The translations under genes and the position numbers were made by a program. DNA of 64,000 nt from NCBI GenBank assembly GCA_016708315.1, contig JADJGC010000004.1, positions 218,847 through 282,846 of the forward strand, read 5' to 3'. This document shows, piece by piece, positions 50,999 through 60,535 of this stretch. Numbering within the stretch: position 1 is the first letter of the stretch; each line of letters begins with the position of its first letter. The DNA is from a bacterium (lineage in GTDB: Bacteria; Zixibacteria; MSB-5A5; CAIYYT01). The notes beneath the pieces were generated by a model, which worked only from the letters and a program-made list of their open reading frames with translations, made no database searches and was not told the origin of the DNA.

Positions 50999-51018
50999 TC
51001 GTCGCCAATGTCGATCAA

Positions 51019-51645
51019 ATGGTGATCGTGGTCAGTGTTGCCCAGCCGATGTTCAAACAACACTTGATTGATCGTTTCACTGTATCAGCCTACAAAGGCG
51101 GGCTTCAGCCGGTGGTTGTGATTAACAAAGTTGATTTGAAACACAAGGTCGACATCGCTCGTATGAAAACAATCTATGACTCGATTGGAGTTCCACTAGT
51201 GGCGACCTCGTGCGAGCAGAATGTCGGCGCCGATGAATTGCGCGGACTGTTGTCGAATCACGAATCGATCTTCGTCGGACATTCGGGTACGGGCAAGAGT
51301 TCACTGGTGAATATGCTTCAACCGGGATTGCGATTACGCACCGGAGATGTCTCGCAAGCAACCGACAAGGGTACACACACGACGACAGCGGTCGAGGTTT
51401 ACCCCCTTGATGGCGGCGGATTCGTGGCAGATACGCCGGGACTCAAGATTCTTGGTCTCTGGGACCTCGAGAAGGACGAATTAGGTTACCTATTCCCGGA
51501 ATTTGAACGCTTTCGCATCGAATGTCGGTTTAGTCGCTGTACACATTTGCATGAGCCACAGTGTGCAGTGAGACAGGCAGTTAGCGAAGGTATCATTTTT
51601 CAAGAGCGGTTTGCGAGCTACGAGAAAATATATTCGACACTTTAG
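51019..51645 (+). CDS. rsgA: RsgA, circularly permuted GTPase and zinc part
   Basis: 208 codons. Permuted GTPase motif order G4-G1-G3: VVVINKVDLKHK (G4), SIFVGHSGTGKSSLVNML (G1 P-loop), then the G2-like DKGTHTTTAVEVY and ADTPGLK (G3). The C-terminal zinc site is CRFSRCTHLHEPQCAV. RsgA helps 30S subunit maturation by docking at the decoding site and hydrolysing GTP. The N-terminal OB domain is at 50759-50998. Expression probably depends on the leader at 50291-50487. Confidence 0.88.
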   Translation: MVIVVSVAQPMFKQHLIDRFTVSAYKGGLQPVVVINKVDLKHKVDIARMKTIYDSIGVPLVATSCEQNVGADELRGLLSNHESIFVGHSGTGKSSLVNMLQPGLRLRTGDVSQATDKGTHTTTAVEVYPLDGGGFVADTPGLKILGLWDLEKDELGYLFPEFERFRIECRFSRCTHLHEPQCAVRQAVSEGIIFQERFASYEKIYSTL

Positions 51646-52690
51646 CAAAGAGAAATCTGCGTCAATAATCGATTAAAGCTAAAGCAGATATAAATTTCGC
51701 AAACTTTTCTAAAGTTTTTGTTGATTCAATTCGGCTCTACTCTGAAACTGCTTACGTCCGTTTCAACGGGCAGAATGCTTTTGGACTATTGCGGAGGAAA
51801 GTGAAAATCTACTATCGAGTTAGCCGTCTTCGGCTAGGCTGGGGGGGCATCCCCGGTTCGGCCTTTTTGCATTTTCGGCTAAACTATTCGGGATCGGCTT
51901 CCGATGAATGGGGCTGTAATCGCGAAGGATCCGCTATCTGCCCCAATAACAGTCTGAAAGTACTCGAGGAATCCGGGCAGCTGTCCAATTCAACATTTCC
52001 GGTCAACATTGGGAGAGTTTCAAAGCAACACGAAGATCGAATTGCTATTGATTCTGCCAACTTCATTCCCCGAGTTGAGAGCATTGGAAAATTGTTTCAC
52101 TTGTTAAAGATTTCACGTTTGTTTGCTCCAAGCTGTAAAATTCTGAAACAGCTTGCCGATAGAATCAAGTACAATTTCGACGAAGATAACAGTCGCAAAG
52201 TCAAGCAAACTTTGAACACAAAATCAGAGTGTTTATCACGCGTCGAATTCGAGTTAAGTGAAAGTGAAGCAAAGTTTTTTCTTGACAGGATTAGTGGAAC
52301 ACGGAATATTGACCGCAAATTTTTTGGCGATTATTTCGAACGTGCAAAATTTCACTTGCAGGCGTTCGGAAATTTGCTTAATTGGCGGTCTTATGTTTTG
52401 GGCTGGGTAGGGGTGTCCCTGTACGCCCATAAGAGCGCATGGTTGAGAAAGGCAGTAAGCCCTAAACAAGGTCTATCGGTTTTAACGAATCACCAACACC
52501 AAGCCTCAGGGAAGAAGAGACTGTTGGGTTTTTTCCTATTCCCGGCTAACATGGAAGAAAGCGAACTTAAGTATGAATTGGAATCAGAAGAACGAGGGCG
52601 GAAAGGGGCATGGTCATATTGCGTGATCATTTAACGTTGGAATTAAAATTTAAGATAAACTGTGAGTTTTTTAAAGTAAGGAGTGTATTC
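51646..52690. other. Long non-coding leader region before the giant gene
   Basis: It holds an intrinsic terminator (51832-51868: GGCTAGGCTGGGG with CCCCGGTTCGGCC, then TTTTT) and a structured segment (about 52408-52467: AGGG-GTGT-CCCT hairpin, GGGCT paired with AGCCC). A second terminator-like stem CCAACA/TGTTGG with TTTTTT is at 52493-52534. A 277-codon open frame from GTG 51801 to 52634 crosses both terminators. It has almost no Met and no recognisable domain, so I do not call it a gene, although its length is more than expected by chance. Confidence 0.5.
51832..51868 (+). terminator. Intrinsic terminator after a short upstream transcript
   Basis: Thirteen-position stem GGCTAGGCTGGGG/CCCCGGTTCGGCC with G-T pairs, then TTTTT. 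It follows a GGAGG-AAA-GTG start at 51793-51803. Confidence 0.6.
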
Positions 52691-52744
52691 ATGGAAGATC
52701 TGAGCCTTTGTGGAACAGATTGGAAAGGAGGGTATTGGATCTAA
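52691..52744 (+). CDS. Upstream small ORF, 17 residues, coupled to the giant gene
   Basis: Encodes MEDLSLCGTDWKGGYWI. AAGGAG lies at 52678-52683, seven bases before ATG. Its TAA overlaps an ATG of the giant frame (TAATG at 52742-52746), the classic arrangement for translational coupling. The C-terminus is rich in Trp and Gly. It may regulate the downstream gene rather than act as a peptide. Confidence 0.5.
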   Translation: MEDLSLCGTDWKGGYWI

Positions 52745-55700
52745 TGAGAATCAATGCCGAAAACGAACTGAAACGGAAAACAGATAAACAACGAGTAACA
52801 AGGGATTGTCGAATGAAGTCTATTCGAAACCTGGTATTACTGGCAGTTGTGATGATGTTGGCCTGGTCGGTCATGGGAGTCACGGCGTTTGGGCAATCGC
52901 TCACAATGGCGCCAATTCCTAAAGACACGATCAACAATGCGGCCACCAACGTCAGGTTGCTGCTGGGTACTTTCAGTGGTTTAGCTGCGGGTGACTCCCT
53001 GATTTCGGTCAAGCTTAAAAGCTGTACTCAAAAAGAGTTCGCGATAAGCCGAATCCAAATCAAGAAGAAGTCAGGCGCGACGGAAACCACTTTTGGAACC
53101 TATAACATCGGCGGTCGTTTCGATGAAAACTTCGAAGTGACTGTAACGGGGTCAGGTACTCCGTTCGCCAATGGTGACTCATTGTTGGTCATCTTTGACG
53201 CGTGGGAAGATTCAATTGGCACCGATACCACCTACCACGAAACGGGTCTCGAACTCGTCATTCCTGATTGGGGATTGAAGTGGCGTAATAATGGTGTTAT
53301 CGACAGCTTGAATCTTGGTGCTCTTACTAACCCGGGCGCGTTCCGCGTTAGCTTTGATACGGATGCTTGCAATCCGAATCCTACGGGCCAATACACCCGT
53401 ATTTTTGACCTTTATGCACCGGTCTATGATGTGAACATTGCGATTATCGATTCGTCGTGCGCCTCGTTCATCAACATCAACGACCAGTTGGTCATCACTG
53501 TCTCTGATCCAAACGAACAGATCAAGGACAGCGCGATCTTTGTGAACCTTTCGGCGTTTGGCTTGTCCTCAAACTATCGTTTGAGAACCGATACTGCCAA
53601 CGGCCACTATTACAATCAAGGCACTGTTGACCCGACTGACGACATCTGGATCGATACGGTCAAAGTTGCCGCGGACAATATGGACGTAATCTCCGGCCAC
53701 ATTATTTATTTTACGGCCGAAGACAATGCCGGCAACGAAGGCACGGTACCGTTCCAGTTTAATCGTCCGATCGACACCATCGCTCCGCGTTTCGATTCGT
53801 TGAGATTCTTCATTTCGGAGAATAACACCGGCTCGGATACTTCGGCTGCGATTGGCGACCAGCTTTCAATTATTGCTTACATGACCTCGAATGGATTTTT
53901 CGAGATCGATTCTGTAGCAACGCTACAATATCTTGAAGGTTTTATGGGCGCGGCTAATTTCCGCACCGACACAACCTACTGGAACCTCGATGACGTCACC
54001 AACGGTAACGGCATCTGGCGCCTGGACTTCTATCTGACCGACGAAATGGCCAGAGATATTGCTTCCGGCACCGACATTGAGAAGTTCATTTACCTCACTG
54101 CCTGGGACAACGCCTGTAACGTGGCGCTTGACTCCATCAGCCTCCAGAACGCTTTGGACCTTGACCCGCCGCAATTCTCGGCGATCGAGTACCAGACCGT
54201 TCTCAATGCCGATTCGTCGGATTGCACCAACCTTGGTGATTCACTCCGCGTTGAAGCTGACCTGAGCGGCAGTTCCGATATCGCCACCGTCTATTCAAAC
54301 TTCCTTGATGGTGGTTTGGGTGGCGCGACCCAGGAAGCACTCGGCTCCCTTGGTTCAGGCCTTTGGGCTCTGCGTTGGAAGATTGGCCAGTTGATGGATG
54401 CGGATTTCGATCCGATCTCCATTGATGCCAAAGACGCCAACAGCCCGGCCGTAGATGCCGACTACACAGTTTGGGTCTACGCTACTGACGATGCTGGTAA
54501 CCTTGACAGCCTTCAGTCCTCACCGCTTCTCGGTGTGCTGGGTGGCAACGTCGATCTTGACACTCGTCGCCCGGTGGCAATTGATCAGGATGCAGTCAGC
54601 ATCCATCAGCTTGCCGGCGGCAAGATTCGTCTTACCTGGCCGGTAACTGCCCAGGCTCAAGACGCCCAGTATTTCTATGTTTATGTTGATTCCACAGGTG
54701 ATGGATTCGATTATGACAACGTCTTTGGTACCACCTTTACCGGTGAGTATCTGAACGCCGGTCCGGACTCAAATGCCTGGACTTCGGAAGTTCTCACGCA
54801 CGCTGCCAACTACAAGTTCGTAGTTCGCACGGAAGACGATTGCGGTAACTTCGAATTCAATACCAATATCTTTGAAGGCACACCAGACGCTCAGGCTCCG
54901 ATTGCCTGCGTTGTCTTCCCGGCCATGAATCTCAATTTCGGCCCGGGCAACCTTCTGATGATCACTGCGACCACTCCGGATGCCGACATCGCGTTGGCTG
55001 GTGCGGTTTGGCGCAAGCAGGATCGTGGCGACGGCACCCCTGGTCCGTGGCAGAACTACTCTGCACCGTCACCGGTCAGCTACATGTCCGACTTTGGTCA
55101 GACGTTCCGCGACACCATCAATCTCGGTACTGATCCGAGCACTGAAGGTACTTGGGAACTGCTGATTCTTACCCAGGATTCGATCGGCAACATGTCGACT
55201 TTGGCGGAAGCCGAAGCGGCTTGCGGCATGTTCGAATTCTTCTGGAATCCGAATGTTCCGGTCTGCGACTTCCTGACCATCAATGGCGCGTTTGCTCCTC
55301 AGACCGCTTGCGGTTTCGAAGTTGACAGAACGACGTTGAATACAGCGGTCGTTACTGCTGCCAACGCCGATTCCGGCCCGTACTACACGGTTGACACTTG
55401 GGTCATCTTCACCGATTCCGGTGAGAGAACCCGCGTTGACTTTATGGACGAAGCCGAACTTCCGTACGAATATCAGTTCTGGGTAGGCGATTGGCCGAAG
55501 ACCATTGGTGGTCCTCTTCCGACCTACTTGATTACTGAAATCACTGACATCCGCAACGGTGCGACTTGCGTCGACTCCGTTAGACTGTGCTTGCCGGACG
55601 AAGTCGCCCCGAAGGCGTTCATCTCCGACCCAGTCGGTTATCAGTGCGTACAGCTTGCCAAGTCGTCGCTGAATTCGGTCGAAATCCGCGTTGATATCGA

Positions 55701-58700
55701 TCCGACCGGCTACGATAACTCAAGCCCGATTCGTGCAGAGTTCTTCTATAGCCTTGATGGTTCGACCCCGGGCGTAAAGATCGGTGAGTCGGCCTTCCAG
55801 GAAGAGCTTGACAAAGTGGTTTCCGCTCCGACCTATCCGTATGCAGTCATTGACTGGGATAACTCGGAACTGGCCGAAGGTTATGTTTGGTTGTACGCCG
55901 TCGTCTATGACGATGTCAACAACGCTTACACGACCCCGTTTGTTAAGGTCTGTCTTGACGGCACCATGCCGGAGATGGTCCTGTCCATTAAGGACGGCGA
56001 CATCTACGCTGGTTGCGATGACGAACCGAAGTGGAGAGTCGGCAGCGCGAATGACTACGAAGTCATGCTTTCTGCTGAACTTGTAAACTTCGTCGACATC
56101 GACATTGCCGAAGTCAAGTTCTTCTATCAGCCGGTCGGCGTTGATGATGTCATCGACGTTTACTACTGGTGGACGGAAATCGGCAACGGTATGCCGGCTA
56201 ACAACACCGGTATCTGGACGATTAGTTTTGATTATGGTGATCTCGATTGCGGTTACGACTATCGCATTCGTGTTGCGGTGAAAGATAACGCCGGCAACTG
56301 GATGCTCGATATGGACGGCGACGGCTTCTTCGATGATTATACCTTCGACGATGCTCTCGCTGCCGGTTCCGGCATGATCATGTACTTTGATTGTGGTCCG
56401 GTCCAGCCGTCAATCAGCTCCTTCGCTACCGCTGGTGGCGCACAGGATATGAACTGGCTCAATCCGTCCCAGCTTCTGGGTGGTTCTGGTCAAGTCTTTG
56501 CCGAACCGAACGATGATCTCACGGTTCAGGCGATGACTCTTCCGGCCGCTGATTCTTGCGAAGTTGCCAAGGTAACTTGGTACTGCAATGAAACCGCTGT
56601 CGGTTCAAGCACCAATTCCGCCAACTGGTGGGAAGTAACCTTCAATGCGACTGAGCTTGGTCTCCTCCAGAGCGGCGAAGTCCATGATGGTTACATTGTC
56701 TGCACCTTGACTGCGGTCATGGAAGACATGCTTGGCCAGACCGATGATGATCAGATCGTCATCTACTTCCTCGACGTAATCCCGCCGAGCGCTCTGATAC
56801 TGAGCCCGGGTGACGGCGAATACGTTTGCGGTGAAGTAGAACTTGCGCTCGCTCCGATTCATGCTGAACAACTCCAAAAGGTCGTCTGGTACTACTGGCC
56901 GGCAGCTGGTGGTCCGGCAGTCATGATCGACGAAGTTTTCGCGGGCGACGTTGAGAGCTTTGTAAGCGAGTACTTCTATTGGAACTCGACCTGGTCGACT
57001 CTCAATTCAGTTCCGGATGGTGACTACTATGTTGGCGCATCGCTCTGCGATTGGTCAAACAACTTCACCGATATGGAACAGACCAAGGTCATGGTCCATG
57101 TACGTAATGCTATTCCGACGGTGACCATCACCGAGCCGACCAGCGGATTCTTCTGCGGCGGCGAGTATTTCTGTGCCGAAGTTAACGTTAACGGCGGCGC
57201 CCCGATTGATAACGTCCAGTTCCAGTGGAAGAACGCCCTCGACGATAACGGCGAATGGCAGAACTTCGAAAATGGACCGGATCATGAATCACCGTGGTGC
57301 GCAACGTTCGAAGACGAAGACTTCTTTGATTATGCCGATGAAGGATTCTATCAGTTCCGTGCAGTCGTTACCAGCGAGTGCGAACGCTATTCATATAGCA
57401 ATATCGTTACTCTCTTCTACGACGACACCGCCCCGCTCGCGCGTGCGGTCAGCGTAACTGATGGCACCACCATTTGGGATATCGAAAACGCTAACGACCC
57501 GACCCCGATGTTCAAGAAGGGTACCCAGAAACTTACCTGGACCTTCCGTGCTCAGGACAATCAGTCCCCGTGGGGTCCGTCTCCGATTTACAACTCAGGT
57601 CTTGGTACAATCTGTGCCGAAAACGTCTGCACCTCAATTGAGACTGACGCTAACGGATACTTCACAGTTGACTGGGATATGAGCGGAATGTCGGCTGATG
57701 AGTATAACTGGTCATTCTTTGTCAATGACGCTGTCGGATGCAATTCCGCAGAAGTCGTTGTCAACTTCGAAATCTACGAAGGTGAGCCGACGATCGGTCT
57801 CGTAGCCGGTTGCTGGAGAGGTGAACTCTTCGGTATCGCCGAATACGGCTCCGAAACGATGTTCCAGCAGCGCCAAAATGGCGGCTCATGGGTTGCCGTT
57901 GGCGGCACCAGTGCCTGGGACGATTCATATCTCCTCCAAGACGACTGGAGCTACACTCCGGAACGTTGGGGAGTCTACTCGACCCCGTGGTCACCGGCTA
58001 ACGGTACCTACGAAGTCCGTCTCCTCTCGGATAACGGCTTCGGATGGGAAGAAGAACTTGCTCCGATCACCACGATCGTAGTGAGTGATGAAGGTTGCGC
58101 GGTAACCGGCGCTCCGGCCGACTTTGGTCCGGCGACGATTGAACGCAATCTCGAAAACGATTGCGATAATCTCGAAGGTCTTGCCACGATCAATTCTGAG
58201 CATGGCATGCCTTGGGGTCTCTCAGTCGCTTACAATGTAGCTACTGAAGACTGGAGCTTTGATATCATCTCTTTCACCGCGCTTAACCAGCAGGGTGGAA
58301 TCGATAGATATTCCGGATCATTCGACTTCGACGCTTTGGTCGACGACGGATTCGGCGAAGGCCATGTCTTCTTTGTTGACTACGCCGGACTTGCGGCTTG
58401 GTCAATCAATAGAGATTACTCGACCTTCTGGGTCAGCCGCGACTTTGGTACCGGCGGTCCGGTAACGTTCGAAGATGTCACCGTTGACATTCCGGCAGCG
58501 TTCCTTGACTACGACGGCACCGACGGCCCGGCACTTGCCATTTGGAAATCCAAGATTGCTCGTGCGAGCGTCTGGCAGGATTGGTTGTTCACCCCGGTGG
58601 GCGACAATAATGGCATGATGACCTACTTGTCTGATCCGTCTTGTTCATATATCTGCAACGACGATGAGCAGTATGCTGTCGTAACGATGCAGTATAACAA

Positions 58701-60444
58701 CACCGTCAATGTCCCGGCTGAGTCGCTTATGGTTGCTTGGTGGGATGGTGAAGGCAACTGGCGGACCGACAATGTCTACTTCCCGTCAACTGTTCGTGGC
58801 TTCTATGAACAAGGCGGCCAGAACTGGGTAGAGTTCGCCGTTACCTGCTTTGGTGACGACTCGCAATACTACGGTGGGGAAGATAGCAACTACTTCTACG
58901 AGACTACAGATGCGTGGTACTCAGTTGTGAAGCGTACCCAGTACGACGGCACAACGGCTATCCGCAGAACCGAACTGTATCCGTACTGCGGTATCTACAC
59001 CGGTGGATATCCGGAGTTCACGTATCAGACCGTCGAAGCCTTCCAGAATACCATCGATTGGAGCACTCTTGAAGTGTACCTCAATGGTGTTCGCATTCAA
59101 GACAGAGACGGCTACTCAGCGCCTGATTCGCAGGCGAATGGCAAGCTCGTCACTGGCTCGAAGACGGCCTTAGATGAAGCTGACAACGTAGACATCTGGT
59201 ACGACGAAGTATCAGGTCAGATCCACGTTTGGTTCTATGCGTACTATTACTACGACAATGACGACAACTATTACTCGTACTCACCGCTTCCATGCGGCCA
59301 GCACGAACTCTACGTCCGCGTAGAGGATAGCCAGAATCGTCCGCAGTCGATCCGTGATAACTTCATGGTTGACTGTGCCGATCCGGATGTCGACTTCGAC
59401 AATTCGTATGTATCTAAGAATCCGACTCTGACCTTCACGATTGAAGACGCCCACTCCGGTGTCAACTGGAGCAGTGTCCACGTCGATATCTTCTTCGTAA
59501 CGAAGGGTGATACCACGGCGGGCGGACCTGACGGCGGCAGTCCGAAGGAAAGAGCCGTATTCATGCAGACCTTCTTCCCGGCCCAAATCGAGGATTACCT
59601 CCAGGAGGACGGCAGAACGGTCATCATCCCGACCACTTACGATTTGGACGACGAACGTGGAGTGATTGCAGTTATCTACGATGGTAGCTATAGCAGCTTC
59701 TTCGACGACGAATACAATTACTACTATGGTGATCCGGGTGCATACGACAACTTCGACCGTTACTATAGTGTCAGCGGTGGTGTTCATGACTGCGTCGGCA
59801 ACAGCACGACGCCGCATGTTCAGTACTTCACCGTTGATTACGATGGTGCCACGATCACGATGACTTCGAACCCGAACGCCTGCCCGTTGGTCTTCACGAT
59901 CGACGAAGACGGCTCCGGAGTCGACAACATCGAAATTCGTGAAAACGGTGTGCTCCTTGGCGAAGCCCAGGGTTCCATCGGTGCCGTTGATGAAGAAGGC
60001 GAATGGTACTTTGCATCCTCCAGTAATGGCGGAACGCTGTACTATTGCCCGAGCAACGGTTCATCGTACGTCATCTCAGTGACCGACAATTCGGGTGGCA
60101 CCAGCACGTTCGCAGGAACGAAGGGTGGTACACTCTCTGATGGTTCAGTCACTGGATGGGCCGGTCCGAATCCGTTCGACCCGGCTACCGACGACGCGTT
60201 CAATATCAACGTCGGTCTTGAACAAGCTGCCAATGTCGTGATTCGCATCTACGACTACTCCGGTAGCCTTGTAAAGACCATCAACGCTGGTAACCTTGGC
60301 GCTGGTGAATCTGCAATCGCATGGGATGGCAGAACCGACGGTGGCACAATGGTCGCCGACGGCGCTTACATGGCGCGTATCGAAGCTTCCGGTTCCGGAA
60401 GCTCGGCATCGGCTGTGATCTGGATCGCAGTTGTTGAGAAGTAA
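52744..60444 (+). CDS. Giant secreted multi-domain surface protein with FlgD-like C-terminal sorting domain
   Basis: 2566 residues from the ATG coupled to the small ORF (AAAGGAGGG at 52724-52732); starting at 52813 (MKSIRNLVLLAVVMMLAWSV) gives 2543 residues and a standard signal peptide ending TAFGQ. The mature protein is acidic, low in Lys, and built of many Ig-like beta-sandwich domains. Repeated YxxDxAGN or DNAGN ends appear (FTAEDNAGNEGTVPF, YATDDAGNLDSL, VKDNAGNWMLDMDG). The C-terminal 90 residues are a FlgD-Ig/type A sorting-like domain: GPNPFDPATDDAFNINVGLE, VVIRIYDYSGSLVKTI, AWDGRTDGGTMVADGAYMAR. It has no indels over 7.7 kb. It is probably exported by a type IX-like system and anchored on the surface, for example as a layer or adhesin. 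Confidence 0.85.
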   Translation: MRINAENELKRKTDKQRVTRDCRMKSIRNLVLLAVVMMLAWSVMGVTAFGQSLTMAPIPKDTINNAATNVRLLLGTFSGLAAGDSLISVKLKSCTQKEFAISRIQIKKKSGATETTFGTYNIGGRFDENFEVTVTGSGTPFANGDSLLVIFDAWEDSIGTDTTYHETGLELVIPDWGLKWRNNGVIDSLNLGALTNPGAFRVSFDTDACNPNPTGQYTRIFDLYAPVYDVNIAIIDSSCASFININDQLVITVSDPNEQIKDSAIFVNLSAFGLSSNYRLRTDTANGHYYNQGTVDPTDDIWIDTVKVAADNMDVISGHIIYFTAEDNAGNEGTVPFQFNRPIDTIAPRFDSLRFFISENNTGSDTSAAIGDQLSIIAYMTSNGFFEIDSVATLQYLEGFMGAANFRTDTTYWNLDDVTNGNGIWRLDFYLTDEMARDIASGTDIEKFIYLTAWDNACNVALDSISLQNALDLDPPQFSAIEYQTVLNADSSDCTNLGDSLRVEADLSGSSDIATVYSNFLDGGLGGATQEALGSLGSGLWALRWKIGQLMDADFDPISIDAKDANSPAVDADYTVWVYATDDAGNLDSLQSSPLLGVLGGNVDLDTRRPVAIDQDAVSIHQLAGGKIRLTWPVTAQAQDAQYFYVYVDSTGDGFDYDNVFGTTFTGEYLNAGPDSNAWTSEVLTHAANYKFVVRTEDDCGNFEFNTNIFEGTPDAQAPIACVVFPAMNLNFGPGNLLMITATTPDADIALAGAVWRKQDRGDGTPGPWQNYSAPSPVSYMSDFGQTFRDTINLGTDPSTEGTWELLILTQDSIGNMSTLAEAEAACGMFEFFWNPNVPVCDFLTINGAFAPQTACGFEVDRTTLNTAVVTAANADSGPYYTVDTWVIFTDSGERTRVDFMDEAELPYEYQFWVGDWPKTIGGPLPTYLITEITDIRNGATCVDSVRLCLPDEVAPKAFISDPVGYQCVQLAKSSLNSVEIRVDIDPTGYDNSSPIRAEFFYSLDGSTPGVKIGESAFQEELDKVVSAPTYPYAVIDWDNSELAEGYVWLYAVVYDDVNNAYTTPFVKVCLDGTMPEMVLSIKDGDIYAGCDDEPKWRVGSANDYEVMLSAELVNFVDIDIAEVKFFYQPVGVDDVIDVYYWWTEIGNGMPANNTGIWTISFDYGDLDCGYDYRIRVAVKDNAGNWMLDMDGDGFFDDYTFDDALAAGSGMIMYFDCGPVQPSISSFATAGGAQDMNWLNPSQLLGGSGQVFAEPNDDLTVQAMTLPAADSCEVAKVTWYCNETAVGSSTNSANWWEVTFNATELGLLQSGEVHDGYIVCTLTAVMEDMLGQTDDDQIVIYFLDVIPPSALILSPGDGEYVCGEVELALAPIHAEQLQKVVWYYWPAAGGPAVMIDEVFAGDVESFVSEYFYWNSTWSTLNSVPDGDYYVGASLCDWSNNFTDMEQTKVMVHVRNAIPTVTITEPTSGFFCGGEYFCAEVNVNGGAPIDNVQFQWKNALDDNGEWQNFENGPDHESPWCATFEDEDFFDYADEGFYQFRAVVTSECERYSYSNIVTLFYDDTAPLARAVSVTDGTTIWDIENANDPTPMFKKGTQKLTWTFRAQDNQSPWGPSPIYNSGLGTICAENVCTSIETDANGYFTVDWDMSGMSADEYNWSFFVNDAVGCNSAEVVVNFEIYEGEPTIGLVAGCWRGELFGIAEYGSETMFQQRQNGGSWVAVGGTSAWDDSYLLQDDWSYTPERWGVYSTPWSPANGTYEVRLLSDNGFGWEEELAPITTIVVSDEGCAVTGAPADFGPATIERNLENDCDNLEGLATINSEHGMPWGLSVAYNVATEDWSFDIISFTALNQQGGIDRYSGSFDFDALVDDGFGEGHVFFVDYAGLAAWSINRDYSTFWVSRDFGTGGPVTFEDVTVDIPAAFLDYDGTDGPALAIWKSKIARASVWQDWLFTPVGDNNGMMTYLSDPSCSYICNDDEQYAVVTMQYNNTVNVPAESLMVAWWDGEGNWRTDNVYFPSTVRGFYEQGGQNWVEFAVTCFGDDSQYYGGEDSNYFYETTDAWYSVVKRTQYDGTTAIRRTELYPYCGIYTGGYPEFTYQTVEAFQNTIDWSTLEVYLNGVRIQDRDGYSAPDSQANGKLVTGSKTALDEADNVDIWYDEVSGQIHVWFYAYYYYDNDDNYYSYSPLPCGQHELYVRVEDSQNRPQSIRDNFMVDCADPDVDFDNSYVSKNPTLTFTIEDAHSGVNWSSVHVDIFFVTKGDTTAGGPDGGSPKERAVFMQTFFPAQIEDYLQEDGRTVIIPTTYDLDDERGVIAVIYDGSYSSFFDDEYNYYYGDPGAYDNFDRYYSVSGGVHDCVGNSTTPHVQYFTVDYDGATITMTSNPNACPLVFTIDEDGSGVDNIEIRENGVLLGEAQGSIGAVDEEGEWYFASSSNGGTLYYCPSNGSSYVISVTDNSGGTSTFAGTKGGTLSDGSVTGWAGPNPFDPATDDAFNINVGLEQAANVVIRIYDYSGSLVKTINAGNLGAGESAIAWDGRTDGGTMVADGAYMARIEASGSGSSASAVIWIAVVEK

Positions 60445-60464
60445 GAAGGAAGACACACAGAGGG

Positions 60465-60488
60465 GTCCCGCAGCAAGCGGGACTCCTT
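60465..60488 (+). other. Hairpin between the giant gene and the PorV-like gene
   Basis: GTCCCGC-AGCAA-GCGGGAC with extra flanking pairs, followed by TCCTTTG. The T-run is poor. It may act as a partial terminator or mRNA-processing hairpin that sets the ratio of the two proteins. Confidence 0.5.
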
Positions 60489-60535
60489 TGAATAACTTGA
60501 AACTAATGTTTAGTTATAGGAGGGGAGATCTCGAC

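Noticed and set aside
51801..52634. 277-codon open frame before the giant gene
   Set aside because: It crosses two terminator-like stems with T-runs, has one internal Met and no domain. Its length keeps some doubt, so it is described within the leader region rather than called as a gene.
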